In this document: in pieces, positions 25,571 to 33,909 of the stretch | Numbering within the stretch: position 1 is the first letter of the stretch | Layout of the letters: each line of letters opens with the position of its first letter | NCBI GenBank assembly: GCA_001724355.1 | Contig: MEEF01000001.1 | Span: forward strand, 21,300-85,299 | Direction: 5' to 3' | From: Mesorhizobium sp. SCN 65-20 | GTDB lineage: Bacteria; Pseudomonadota; Alphaproteobacteria; Rhizobiales; Rhizobiaceae | Length of the DNA: 64,000 nt | The notes under the pieces: generated by a model | Told to the model about the DNA's origin: nothing | The model's database searches: none | What the model saw: only the letters and a program-made list of their open reading frames with translations | Made by a program: the position numbers and the translations under genes

Positions 25571-26592
25571 TGCCAGCCTCGCCGGGTCGTCAGGAGTAGA
25601 TAGAGGAAGAACGGGGCGCCGATGGCGGCCGTTAGGATGCCCAAGGGAACCTCGATCGCAGCGATGCTGCGGGCAAGCGTGTCGACGCCGACCATGTAGG
25701 CGGCACCGATGAGCATCGAGGCCGGCAGCAGGCGCGAGAGCCCGACGAACATGCGCGCGACATGCGGCACCAGCAGGCCGATCCAGCCGATGATGCCTGA
25801 TATCGAGACGGCAGCGGCGGTCATCAGCGTGGCGGCGGCGACGATGACGATACGGATCCAGCGGGTCTCGACGCCGAGCGCACGCGCCTCCTCGTCGTCG
25901 AGCGTCATCAGGTTCATGCGCCAGCGCAAGAGCACCATCGGCACAAGTGCGACGATCACCGCAGGCAGGATGGAGAGGAGATCGGCGTGGTTGATGCTGG
26001 CGAGACTGCCGAGCAGCCAGAATGTAATGGCCGGCAGCTGGTTGTAGGGATCGGGGAGCACCTTGAGCAGCGACACGCAGGCACCGAGCAGAGCGCCGAT
26101 GGCGACGCCCGTCAGCACCAGCACGAGGATCGGGTCGCGCTCGCGCACGATCGAGTCGATGGCGTAGACGAGGGCGACAGCCGCCAGGCCTCCGGCGAAG
26201 GCGAGGCCCTGGATCGCAAGCACCGACATCGACAGGAATATGCCGACCACCGCGCCGAAGCTGGCACCGGCGGAAACGCCAAGGATGTCGGGAGAGACAA
26301 GCGGATTGCGGAACAGGCCCTGATAGACCGCACCCGCCGCCGCAAGCGAGGCGCCGACGAGGATGCCGGCGCCGACGCGTGGCAGGCGCACGTTCCAGAC
26401 GACGGTATCGACCGTCGGCGCGACGCTGCTTTCGCTGCCTGACAGCTTGGCCATGACCACAGCGAGGATGTCGCCTGGCGTTACCGGATATTTGCCGGTC
26501 AGCGTGGCCATGAGAATGACGGCGACGAGCAGCACCGTCAGCGCGCCGATGGCGATCGGCCCGGCGCGCTGGGTTTTTGGGTGCTGCTGCAA
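25567..26592 (-). CDS. molB: FecCD/BtuC-type ABC transporter permease (MolB-like)
   Basis: A FecCD permease with about ten helices; RLPRVGAGILVGASLAAAGAVYQGLFRNPLVSPDILGVSAGA is split across helices 2-3 as in BtuC, and GIIGWIGLLVPHVAR is the coupling region. The frame is open to ATG 26674-26676, but that codon lies 62 bp inside the binding-protein gene without a ribosome site; TTG 26590-26592, with GGAAG 8 nt upstream, gives the usual length of 341 residues and is preferred. The longer 369-residue form cannot be excluded. Confidence 0.85.
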   Translation of the reverse strand: MQQHPKTQRAGPIAIGALTVLLVAVILMATLTGKYPVTPGDILAVVMAKLSGSESSVAPTVDTVVWNVRLPRVGAGILVGASLAAAGAVYQGLFRNPLVSPDILGVSAGASFGAVVGIFLSMSVLAIQGLAFAGGLAAVALVYAIDSIVRERDPILVLVLTGVAIGALLGACVSLLKVLPDPYNQLPAITFWLLGSLASINHADLLSILPAVIVALVPMVLLRWRMNLMTLDDEEARALGVETRWIRIVIVAAATLMTAAAVSISGIIGWIGLLVPHVARMFVGLSRLLPASMLIGAAYMVGVDTLARSIAAIEVPLGILTAAIGAPFFLYLLLTTRRGWQ

Positions 26593-26614
26593 CTTGTCGG
26601 CTTCCGGCCGAAGC

Positions 26615-27667
26615 TCAGGGCTTCGGGCCGGTGTCGGCAAGCAGCTTGCCGAGTTGCTCGTCGGTGAGATCGACATGATAGAACAGCTTGTAGAAGTCGC
26701 GGGTCTCGGCCTTCAGGTCGACCTCGGCCTTGCCGGGGTAGAGCGCGGAGGTGAGCCAGGAAACGCCGATGGCGCGGTTGACGCCGGGAGGTGCGTCGAA
26801 CCAGCCGAAGGGCAGTGCGGGCGCACGGAACACGCGGCCGTCCTTCACCGCCGTGATGCCTGCCCATGACGGATCTGACAGCACCGATTTCTGGAACTTC
26901 GGGCTGAGCGTCAGAATGACGTCGGGGTTCCACGACAGGATCTGTTCCAGCGAGACATTGGCGAGCGAGCCCTTGCCGGCGGCTTCGGCGACATTGGTGG
27001 CCCCTACAGCGGACAGCACTTCCATGTTGATCGAGCCGGCGAGACCGGTCTCCAGTCCGTCGGGGCCGCGGCCGTAATAGACGCGCGGACGCTGGTCGGC
27101 CGGCACCTCGGCGACGACCTTGTTGAGCCGTGCCATTGCTGCCTCGGTGTAGGCGGCGAGCTTTTCGGCCTGCTCCTTTTCGCCCAACAGTTCGCCGATC
27201 TCGCGCAGCGACTTCGGTGTGTTGGCGAAGCTGCCGTCGATCAGCACGTAGGGAATGCCGGTCTGCTCCTGCACCTTGTCGGCGAGCGAGGCGTAGGTCG
27301 GGTTGACCGTGCCGACATCGAGGATGATGTCGGGCTTCATCGCCAGCACGGCTTCCATGTTGGCGGTGTCGCCCTTGCCGGTGAGGCGGCCGTGGACGGG
27401 CAGGTCGCGATAGGGGGCTGCGATGAACTCCTTCTCGTCCTCCTTGAACTCGCGCACCCAGCCGACCATGCGATCGGGCGCGACCGAGTAGAGCAACACC
27501 GAAGCAGGCGGGCCGGCGGCCATGACGCGGGTGATCTTCTCGGGCAGCGCCACCTTGCGGCCGGCGGCGTCGGTGAAGATACGCTCTGCTGCGGCAAGAG
27601 TGGACGCGAAACCGTTGACGGCTGCCGTGACGGTCAGGAGCGAGAGCAGGAGATGGCGGCGTTTCAT
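26615..27667 (-). CDS. molA: BtuF/FepB-type ABC transporter substrate-binding protein (MolA-like)
   Basis: A 350-residue cluster A (class III) binding protein with a signal peptide (MKRRHLLLSLLTVTAAVNGFASTLAAA). The fold signatures are FTDAAGRKVALPEKITRVMAAGPPASVLLYSVAPDRMVGW at the N-lobe, KPDIILDVGTVNPTYASLADKVQEQTGIPYVLI at the first domain, and the long backbone helix followed by ILSWNPDVILTLSP. It is first in a five-gene operon with permease, ATPase, Mop and TsaA. Two molybdate-box-like palindromes lie 27-82 bp upstream. The Mop partner and these boxes argue for molybdate or tungstate as ligand. Confidence 0.85.
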   Translation of the reverse strand: MKRRHLLLSLLTVTAAVNGFASTLAAAERIFTDAAGRKVALPEKITRVMAAGPPASVLLYSVAPDRMVGWVREFKEDEKEFIAAPYRDLPVHGRLTGKGDTANMEAVLAMKPDIILDVGTVNPTYASLADKVQEQTGIPYVLIDGSFANTPKSLREIGELLGEKEQAEKLAAYTEAAMARLNKVVAEVPADQRPRVYYGRGPDGLETGLAGSINMEVLSAVGATNVAEAAGKGSLANVSLEQILSWNPDVILTLSPKFQKSVLSDPSWAGITAVKDGRVFRAPALPFGWFDAPPGVNRAIGVSWLTSALYPGKAEVDLKAETRDFYKLFYHVDLTDEQLGKLLADTGPKP

Positions 27668-27693
27668 GGGCACCTGTCCGAACAAGGCTGCGG

Positions 27694-27717
27694 GATATAT
27701 TCAGTGGAATATAACGA
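27694..27717. promoter_or_regulatory. Molybdate box A (ModE-type operator)
   Basis: GATATATTC-AGTG-GAATATAAC plus GA matches the perfect palindrome upstream of modA (GTTATATTC-N4-GAATATAAC) at 17 of 18 arm positions, with the same 4-bp spacer. It begins 27 bp upstream of the binding-protein gene on the reverse strand, in a promoter position. ModE operators of proteobacteria have this TATAT/ATATA dyad form. Confidence 0.75.
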
Positions 27718-27726
27718 CTGCGCATT

Positions 27727-27749
27727 GTTATGTTTGGACGAATACAACG
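27727..27749. promoter_or_regulatory. Molybdate box B (second ModE-type operator)
   Basis: GTTATGTTT-GGAC-GAATACAAC matches the modA palindrome at 15 of 18 arm positions with the same spacer. It starts 33 bp from box A, about three helical turns, so two dimers could sit on one face of the DNA. Between the molABC-like operon and the divergent uspA gene. Confidence 0.65.
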
Positions 27750-27862
27750 GTCAAGCGGATATCGCCGGCTGTCCCATCCGATTTGTCGAGGCTTTGCCTT
27801 GACCGTTGGGGTCGCCGTCGGCGAGGCTGGCGCCGAAATCAGCTCAGCCTAGGAGTTAGCTC

Positions 27863-28312
27863 ATGTACACCCATATCCTCATCGCCACCGACGGCTCGGA
27901 GCTGGCACAGAAGGGGCTCGACCACGCCCTCAACCTGGCCAAGAGCCTGGGCAGCAAGCTGACCGTGATGAACGTCACCGAACCGGCTCCGATCTTCGCA
28001 TCGGCGGGTATGTATGGTCCGGTGGCCACCGCCGAGGACATCGTCTCCTACCAGAAGGCCGGCGAGGAATACGGCTCCAAGGTGCTGGCCGCGGCCAAGG
28101 CGCAGGCCGACAAGCTCGGTGTGAACGCCGATACGCTGCGGGTCGAGGAAATGTGGGCGGCGGAGGCCATCAACCAGATAGCCCAGGACCGCGGCTGCGA
28201 CCTGATCGTCATGGCGTCGCACGGCCGGCGCGGGTTGGGCCGCCTCATCCTCGGCAGCCAGACCATCGAGGTGCTCACCAACAGCAAGGTGCCGGTTCTG
28301 GTCGTCCGCTGA
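27863..28312 (+). CDS. Universal stress protein, UspA family
   Basis: A 149-residue single-domain Usp with the nucleotide-binding signature GRRGLGRLILGSQT (G-x2-G-x9-G-S/T) near the C-terminus, and the N-terminal strand YTHILIATDGSELAQKGLDHAL. ATP-binding Usp members modulate stress survival. It is divergent from the molybdenum-type operon, about 115 bp from the nearest Mo box, so shared control is possible. A clean terminator follows. Confidence 0.93.
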   Translation: MYTHILIATDGSELAQKGLDHALNLAKSLGSKLTVMNVTEPAPIFASAGMYGPVATAEDIVSYQKAGEEYGSKVLAAAKAQADKLGVNADTLRVEEMWAAEAINQIAQDRGCDLIVMASHGRRGLGRLILGSQTIEVLTNSKVPVLVVR

Positions 28313-28330
28313 TCGGCTAACCCGGAAATC

Positions 28331-28367
28331 AAAAGGCCTCCCGGGCGATGAATCCGGGAGGCCTTTT
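28331..28367 (+). terminator. Bidirectional terminator between uspA and the dehydratase gene
   Basis: AAAAGGCCTCCCGG and CCGGGAGGCCTTTT form a 14-bp stem with a 9-nt loop, 18 nt after the Usp stop and 15 nt after the convergent gene's stop. Confidence 0.85.
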
Positions 28368-28382
28368 CGTTGCGGGGTGGGA

Positions 28383-29441
28383 TCAGATGATCTTGCCGCG
28401 CGCCGGCACCGGCCACAGCTCGGGCGCCTTGTCCTTGCCGACCACGTAGAGCGCGTCGACCATGTTGGTGACCACGCAGGCGTGGTTGGGCACGATACGC
28501 AGTCGCTGGCCGACCTTGAGGCCGATGTCGCCTTCGGCGCGCAGCCGGCCGTGCTCCTCGGACAATTGGTCGATGGCGATGTCCGGGCGGCCGAGCACAT
28601 GGCCGTGGCCGGTGAGACCGAGCAGGTCCGAGGTCAGCGTCTTTGAGCCGGCGTCGATGATGGCCCGGTTGGGCGCGGGAACCGAGACGACTGTGGCAAG
28701 CACCGTCAGCGCGCAGTCGTCCCAGCCGCAGACGCCGCGGGCGACCAGCGAGCGGTCGTTGTAGACATAGGTGCCCGGGCGATATTCGGTCGTGACCGGC
28801 GCCAGATGCGCCGACATCATGTCGGGCGAGCCGCCCGAGGTGATGGCGGGGGCAGCGATTCCCTTGGCTTCGATCAGTGCCTTGGATTCGGTCATGAAGG
28901 CCTGCACCTTGCCGGTTCCGCCGACGGGCGGGTAAGTCATCAGGCCTGCGAACTCGAGGCCGGGTGCCGAGGCAATGCGGGCGGCAAGCTCAGCTGCTTC
29001 CTGGGGCGCGCCGACACCGCAGCGGTCTGCACCGGTGTTGCATTCGACAAAGACGCGAAGCGTTCCGCCCGCTGCTGCGAAGGCTGCCGCCAGGCCGTCG
29101 ATCACCGTCGCATTGTCGGCGACGACGGCGAGCCTCACCTTTTTCGAAAGTGCGACCAGTGCGTGCAGCTTGTCGTCGCCGAGGATGTTGTAGGTGATCA
29201 GCACGTCGTCGAGGCGTCCGCTGCCGGCGACCATCGCCTCTGCTTCCGAAACCTTCTGACAGGTGATGCCGACGGCGCCCGCGTCGATCTGCATTTCGGC
29301 GATGGCCGGCAGCTTGTGGGTCTTGATGTGCGGCCTGACCTTCAGGCCGTGGGCGTCGGCATATGCCTGGAAGCGCTCGATATTCCGCTTCGCCACATCG
29401 ATATCCACCAGCACGGCGGGCGTCTGGATCTCGTCGAACAT
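28383..29441 (-). CDS. D-serine dehydratase/D-threonine aldolase family PLP enzyme; candidate D-glucosaminate dehydratase
   Basis: A 352-residue fold-type III (alanine racemase-like) enzyme. The PLP lysine is K40 in RPHIKTHK; the metal-binding pair is H320/C322 in PNHACVVTN, where HxC is the D-serine dehydratase form and HxD the D-threonine aldolase form. GGAGG precedes the ATG at 29439-29441. The family needs PLP and a divalent metal. Divergent genes encode an amino-acid-type ABC importer, RidA (which hydrolyses the enamine released by such dehydratases) and a KDG-kinase-like enzyme. That combination fits conversion of D-glucosaminate to 2-keto-3-deoxygluconate and ammonia; D-serine or beta-hydroxyaspartate are alternatives. 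Confidence 0.85.
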   Translation of the reverse strand: MFDEIQTPAVLVDIDVAKRNIERFQAYADAHGLKVRPHIKTHKLPAIAEMQIDAGAVGITCQKVSEAEAMVAGSGRLDDVLITYNILGDDKLHALVALSKKVRLAVVADNATVIDGLAAAFAAAGGTLRVFVECNTGADRCGVGAPQEAAELAARIASAPGLEFAGLMTYPPVGGTGKVQAFMTESKALIEAKGIAAPAITSGGSPDMMSAHLAPVTTEYRPGTYVYNDRSLVARGVCGWDDCALTVLATVVSVPAPNRAIIDAGSKTLTSDLLGLTGHGHVLGRPDIAIDQLSEEHGRLRAEGDIGLKVGQRLRIVPNHACVVTNMVDALYVVGKDKAPELWPVPARGKII

Positions 29442-29524
29442 GTCTTCCTCCAATGCCGGATGTCGGGCGAGCTTGGCTCCGAACCGCTTGACAAACAATG
29501 CCGCGTGGCATTTGATACGTCAAT

Positions 29525-29556
29525 CCATTATTCAGGACATATGTCCACAATAATGG
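29525..29556. promoter_or_regulatory. 32-bp palindrome, probable operator of the catabolic island
   Basis: Outer arms CCATTATT / AATAATGG and the inner core GGACATATGTCC are all self-complementary; only the two bases between them on each side (CA and AC) break perfect symmetry. A further GGACAT at 29555-29560 repeats the half-site. It lies midway between the dehydratase gene and the importer operon, 84 bp and 40 bp from their starts. The IclR-type regulator encoded in the operon is the natural candidate ligand-responsive binder. Confidence 0.7.
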
Positions 29557-29595
29557 ACATTGATTTTGGGGATTTCTTTTAGGAGGAACGGTGAG

Positions 29596-30435
29596 ATGAA
29601 GGCGACTCTTTCCGCAGCGGTAGCCGCGATGGCGCTTCTGGTCGCAATGCCTGCCGGCGCGCAGGAAAAACAAAGCAAGCTCGATGAGGTTCTGGCGCGT
29701 GGCCACCTGGTCATGGGCACTGGCAGCACGAATGCGCCGTGGCACTTCAAGAGCGCCGACGACAAGCTGCAGGGCTTCGACGTCGACATGGGCCGCATCG
29801 TCGCCAAGGCGCTGTTCGGCGACCCGGACAAGATCGAATACGTCAACCAGTCGTCGGACGCGCGCATTCCGAACATCACCACCGACAAGGTCGACCTGAC
29901 CTGCCAGTTCATGACGGTAACAGGCGAGCGCGCCCAGCAGATCGCCTTCACCATTCCCTACTACCGCGAGGGTGTCGGCCTGATGCTCAAGGGCGACGGC
30001 AAGTACGCCGACTATGCCGCGCTCAAGGGCGCCGGCTCGGGCGTGACCATCTCGGTGCTGCAGAACGTCTATGCCGAGGCCATGGTGCATGCCGCACTGC
30101 CTGAAGCAAAGGTCGACCAGTACGAATCCGTCGACCTGATCTACCAGGCGCTGGAATCGGGCCGTGCGGATGCCGTTGCCACCGACCAGTCGTCGCTCGC
30201 CTGGTACATGAAGCAGAACCCGGACCGCTACAAGGACGCCGGCTACGGCTGGAACCCGCAGACCTATGCTTGCGGCGTCAAGCGCGGCGACCAGGATTGG
30301 CTGAACTTCGTCAACACCGCCCTGCACGAGGCGATGACCGGCGTCGAGTTCGACTTCTACGCCAACTCCTACAAGACCTGGTTCGGCAAGGAACTGGCTC
30401 CGCCGCAGATCGGCTTCCCGGTCGAGTACAAGTAA
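29596..30435 (+). CDS. Amino-acid-type ABC transporter substrate-binding protein
   Basis: A 279-residue family 3 binding protein; AGGAGG precedes ATG 29596 and the signal peptide is cleaved after GAQ/AGA near residue 22. Motifs are ARGHLVMGTGSTNAPWHFKS, GFDVDMGRIVAKALFG and CQFMTVTGERAQQIAFTIPYY. It heads the operon SBP-permease-permease-ATPase-RidA-IclR. The ligand is predicted to be the substrate of the divergent PLP dehydratase, an amino sugar acid or hydroxy amino acid. Confidence 0.9.
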   Translation: MKATLSAAVAAMALLVAMPAGAQEKQSKLDEVLARGHLVMGTGSTNAPWHFKSADDKLQGFDVDMGRIVAKALFGDPDKIEYVNQSSDARIPNITTDKVDLTCQFMTVTGERAQQIAFTIPYYREGVGLMLKGDGKYADYAALKGAGSGVTISVLQNVYAEAMVHAALPEAKVDQYESVDLIYQALESGRADAVATDQSSLAWYMKQNPDRYKDAGYGWNPQTYACGVKRGDQDWLNFVNTALHEAMTGVEFDFYANSYKTWFGKELAPPQIGFPVEYK

Positions 30436-30507
30436 ACTCGCCAACAGTGGCGCGGCCCCTGGCAAATGTGGCCGCGCCAACTCTTCTGACCGGAACCTGA
30501 CGGCACC

Positions 30508-31170
30508 ATGGGTTACACGCTCAATTTCTCGGCGGTCTGGCGCAGTTTCGACCAACTGCTATGGGGCCTCGGGCTCAGTCTGGCGCTCGCCTTCGTGGCG
30601 ATCGCCATCGGCTGCGTGCTCGGGCTCATCACCGCCTTCGGCCTTTTGTCGAAGCAGGGGGCGTTGCGCCACCCCGCGCGCATCTACGTCACCATCATCC
30701 GCAACACGCCGATCCTGGTGCTGGTGCTGTTCACATTTTTCGCGATGCCGCAGATGGGCATTCGCCTCGGCAAGATCGAGAGCTTCGTCGCGACCTTGTC
30801 GGTCTATTCCGGCGCCTATCTCGCCGAGGTCTTCCGCGGCGGCCTGCTCGCCGTGCCCAACGGGCTCAAGGAGGCGGGCCTGGCCATCGGCCTCACGCAG
30901 GCGCAGATCCGCAATTCGATCGTCATCCCATTGATGTTGCGCAACGTGCTGCCGTCGCTGTCGAGCACGATGATCTCGCTGTTCAAGGACACCTCGCTGG
31001 CCGCCGCTATCGCCGTGCCCGAGCTCACCTTCGAGGCGCGCAAGATCAACGTCGAGACCTTCCGTGTCATCGAGACCTGGATCGTCGCGAGCTGCCTCTA
31101 TGTCGCCACCTGCTCCGTGCTGGCCGCACTCCTGCGCCGGCTCGAGAAGCGCATGTCCATCCCGAGGTGA
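30508..31170 (+). CDS. Amino-acid-type ABC transporter permease 1
   Basis: A 220-residue permease with five helices. IIRNTPILVLVLFTFFAMPQMGI and the EAA loop NGLKEAGLAIGLTQAQIRNSIVIPLM are conserved. It is 5 bp from the second permease gene, and the two should form the channel. Located directly after the binding-protein gene. Confidence 0.9.
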   Translation: MGYTLNFSAVWRSFDQLLWGLGLSLALAFVAIAIGCVLGLITAFGLLSKQGALRHPARIYVTIIRNTPILVLVLFTFFAMPQMGIRLGKIESFVATLSVYSGAYLAEVFRGGLLAVPNGLKEAGLAIGLTQAQIRNSIVIPLMLRNVLPSLSSTMISLFKDTSLAAAIAVPELTFEARKINVETFRVIETWIVASCLYVATCSVLAALLRRLEKRMSIPR

Positions 31171-31175
31171 CCGAC

Positions 31176-31838
31176 ATGGAACTCGTCGCATTCCTCGAAA
31201 CGCTCTGGCTGGCGCGCATCCCGATCCTGAAGGGCCTCGGCGTTACCGTCTCGATCTCGCTGCTCGCGATCCTCGTCGGCACGATCCTCGGCGTCGGTGT
31301 CGGCCTGGCGCTGACCTACGGCAAGGGTCCAGTGCGCTGGCTGGTGCGTGGTTACACAGACTTCATCCGCGGCACGCCGGTGCTCGTTCTGGTTCTCGCG
31401 AGCTACTATGTGCTCGGCACCATCGGCATCGACCTCGGGCCGTTCCAGGCCGGCGTTCTGGCGCTCGCCGTATTCTGCTCGTCGCATGTCGGCGAGATCG
31501 TGCGCGGCGCCCTCGAGTCGATCCCCAAGGGCCAGACCGAGGCCGCAAAAGCCATCGGCCTGACCTTCCCGCAGACATTCGCCTATGTGCTGGGCCCACA
31601 GGCGCTGCGCCAGGTGCTGCCCGCCTGGGTCAACACGGCTGCCGAGATGGTCAAGGCCTCGACGCTTTTGTCGATCATCGGCGTGGCAGAGCTTTTGCTG
31701 CGCACGCAGGAACTCATCTCGCGCACCTTCATGAGCCTCGAATTCTATCTCTTCGCGGGCTTCCTCTATTTCGTCATCAACTATGGCATCGAGCGCTTCG
31801 GCAAATACGTCGAACGCAAGACCTCGATCCCCTCGTGA
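31176..31838 (+). CDS. Amino-acid-type ABC transporter permease 2
   Basis: A 220-residue permease starting at ATG 31176 ([20 protein letters not shown]). [20 protein letters not shown] and the EAA loop [29 protein letters not shown] are typical. The same length as permease 1 suggests ancient duplication. The ATPase gene follows after 10 bp. Confidence 0.9.
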   Translation: MELVAFLETLWLARIPILKGLGVTVSISLLAILVGTILGVGVGLALTYGKGPVRWLVRGYTDFIRGTPVLVLVLASYYVLGTIGIDLGPFQAGVLALAVFCSSHVGEIVRGALESIPKGQTEAAKAIGLTFPQTFAYVLGPQALRQVLPAWVNTAAEMVKASTLLSIIGVAELLLRTQELISRTFMSLEFYLFAGFLYFVINYGIERFGKYVERKTSIPS

Positions 31839-31848
31839 GGCCGACCCC

Positions 31849-32619
31849 ATGACCGGCAACCTTCTCGAAATTCGCGACCTGCACAAGCGCTACGGCGAGG
31901 TCGAAGTCCTCAAGGGCGTCGACTGCACCATGCAGCAGGGCGACGTCATCTCCATTATCGGCTCGTCCGGCTCGGGCAAGACGACGATGCTCCGCTGCAT
32001 CAACATGCTGGAGGAATTCCAGGGCGGCTCGATCCGCATCGATGGCGAGGAGATCGGCTACGAGACCATGGGCGGTGCGCGCCGCCGCAAGAAGGAAAAG
32101 GAAATCGCCCGCCAGCGCGCGATGACCGGCATGGCCTTCCAGCAGTTCAACCTGTTTCCGCACATGAGCGCTGCCGAAAACGTCATGCTCGGCCTGGTCA
32201 AGGTCAAGGGCATGGCCCGCGACGAAGCGCGCGGCGTTGCCGAGAAATGGCTGGACCGCGTCGGCCTGGCCGAGCGCCGCGACCGCTACCCCGGCCAGCT
32301 CTCCGGCGGCCAGCAGCAGCGCGTGGCGATCGCCCGCGCCATCGCCATGAACCCCAAGCTGATGCTGTTCGACGAGGTGACCTCGGCGCTCGACCCCGAA
32401 CTGGTCAACGAAGTGCTGCAGGTCATCAAGGACCTCGCCCGCGACGGCATGAGCATGCTGCTCGTCACCCACGAGATGCGTTTCGCCTTCGAGGTGTCCA
32501 ACCGCGTCATCTTCATGAACCAGGGGCGCATCGGCGAGGAGGGCAACCCACGCGAGATGTTCATCAAGCCGCAGACCGAGCGGCTGGCCGAGTTCCTCAA
32601 GACTTCAACCTTCAACTAG
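31849..32619 (+). CDS. Amino-acid-type ABC transporter ATPase
   Basis: A 256-residue GlnQ/HisP-like subunit. Walker A is GSSGSGKTT, the Q-loop [12 protein letters not shown], the signature LSGGQQQR, Walker [15 protein letters not shown], and the H-loop VTHEM. An insertion of about ten basic residues ([12 protein letters not shown]) before the Q-loop is seen in the HisP group. ATG 31849 fits the family start. It completes a full importer in the operon. Confidence 0.92.
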   Translation: MTGNLLEIRDLHKRYGEVEVLKGVDCTMQQGDVISIIGSSGSGKTTMLRCINMLEEFQGGSIRIDGEEIGYETMGGARRRKKEKEIARQRAMTGMAFQQFNLFPHMSAAENVMLGLVKVKGMARDEARGVAEKWLDRVGLAERRDRYPGQLSGGQQQRVAIARAIAMNPKLMLFDEVTSALDPELVNEVLQVIKDLARDGMSMLLVTHEMRFAFEVSNRVIFMNQGRIGEEGNPREMFIKPQTERLAEFLKTSTFN

Positions 32620-32635
32620 CATTCGGAGAGCAGAC

Positions 32636-33019
32636 ATGACGATCAAGCGCTACGGCACCGGCCAGTCCGGGGCAGGCAAGCAACCCCTGCCGTTCGCCCG
32701 CGCCGTCGAGGCCAATGGCTGGCTCTACGTATCCGGCCAGGTCGCCATGGAGAACGGCGAGATCGTCGGCGGCGGCATCATCCCCGAGACGCGCAAGACG
32801 ATGGAGAACGTCATCGCCATCCTCGAAGAGGCCGGATACGGCCTCGAGCACGTCGTGCGCGTCGGAGTCTGGCTCGACGACCCGCGCGACTTCTGGTCGT
32901 TCAACGGCGTCTATGCCGAGTATTTCGGTGACCATCCGCCGGCCCGCGCTTGCGTGCAGTCGAGTATGATGGTCGATTGCAAGGTCGAAATCGACTGCGT
33001 GGCCTACAAGGCACCTTGA
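32636..33019 (+). CDS. RidA/YjgF family enamine/imine deaminase
   Basis: A 127-residue Rid protein. VSGQVAMENGEIVGGGIIPETRKTMENVIAILEEAG covers the trimer core, and the catalytic arginine lies in PPARACVQSSMM. RidA proteins hydrolyse reactive 2-aminoacrylate-type enamines released by PLP dehydratases to oxo acids. Encoded 16 bp after the ABC ATPase and in the same island as a PLP dehydratase, it likely speeds the dehydratase product to the oxo acid or protects PLP enzymes from damage. Confidence 0.9.
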   Translation: MTIKRYGTGQSGAGKQPLPFARAVEANGWLYVSGQVAMENGEIVGGGIIPETRKTMENVIAILEEAGYGLEHVVRVGVWLDDPRDFWSFNGVYAEYFGDHPPARACVQSSMMVDCKVEIDCVAYKAP

Positions 33020-33050
33020 GTCGGTAGCTCAGACGAGGCAAAGGCGGCGC

Positions 33051-33869
33051 ATGGACGGCATACAGGACGACATGACCAGCAGGCGGGCGCGCGGTCTCGA
33101 CCGCGCCTTCGAGATCCTGAACTACCTGCGCCTCAAGCGCACGCCGCTGCGCCCCAACGAGATCGCGTCGGGCATCGGTGCGCCGCGCTCTTCGGTCTAT
33201 GAGCTGGTAAACCTCCTGATGCGGCAGGGCATCCTGGAATACCGTGGCGAGGACGGCCGCGTGTTTCTCGGCCGCAAGCTCTATTTCCTCGGCATGGCCT
33301 ATGCCGAGCAGTTCGACCTCATGCGCGAGTGCGACAAGCTTCTCACGCATATCGCCGAAGAGACGCGCGAGACCGCGCAGATGTGCCTGCTCGAAGGCAA
33401 CAAATACACCGTCGCTCAGATGAAGGAGGGCTCGCGGCCCTTCCGCATCTCGTCGAACGTCGGCGATCCGGTCGCCATCCCGTGGACGGCCTCGGGTCGG
33501 CTGCTCGTCTCGCACATGAGCGACGATGAAATCCTCGACTTCATTCCGCAGGAGGATTTCCGCCTGCCCAACGGCCAGTGGCTCGATCCGGCCGCCTTCA
33601 TCGCCGAGGTGCGCGAGGCTGCCAAGGTCGGCTACTACACATTCAACAGCGCCGTCGAGAACTTCACCCATTGCTTTGCCGTGCCGGTCTACCAGGCCGA
33701 CCGCGTTTGCGTGGCGACGCTCTGCCTGGTCGCGCCGCGCGAGGACGGGCTGAAGAACCATGCGAGCTATCTCAAGACGCTGCTGACCGCTGCGGCGGAC
33801 CTGTCGAGCCGGCTCGGCCACATGGGCGACGATGATCACGCCACGGCCCGTGCAGCGGGTCGCGGCTGA
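33051..33869 (+). CDS. IclR family transcriptional regulator
   Basis: A 272-residue regulator with a winged helix-turn-helix (about residues 15-75: LDRAFEILNYLRLKRTPLRPNEIASGIGAPRSSVYELVNLLMRQGIL) and an IclR effector domain (about 90-260). Encoded at the end of the importer operon after ridA, it is the likely regulator of the island and probable binder of the palindrome at 29.5 kb. Effectors of the family are usually the catabolic substrate or its first oxo-acid product. Confidence 0.9.
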   Translation: MDGIQDDMTSRRARGLDRAFEILNYLRLKRTPLRPNEIASGIGAPRSSVYELVNLLMRQGILEYRGEDGRVFLGRKLYFLGMAYAEQFDLMRECDKLLTHIAEETRETAQMCLLEGNKYTVAQMKEGSRPFRISSNVGDPVAIPWTASGRLLVSHMSDDEILDFIPQEDFRLPNGQWLDPAAFIAEVREAAKVGYYTFNSAVENFTHCFAVPVYQADRVCVATLCLVAPREDGLKNHASYLKTLLTAAADLSSRLGHMGDDDHATARAAGRG

Positions 33870-33909
33870 CAATCTAGACGAAAACCCAACAATCTGGATG
33901 GCTCACGGC

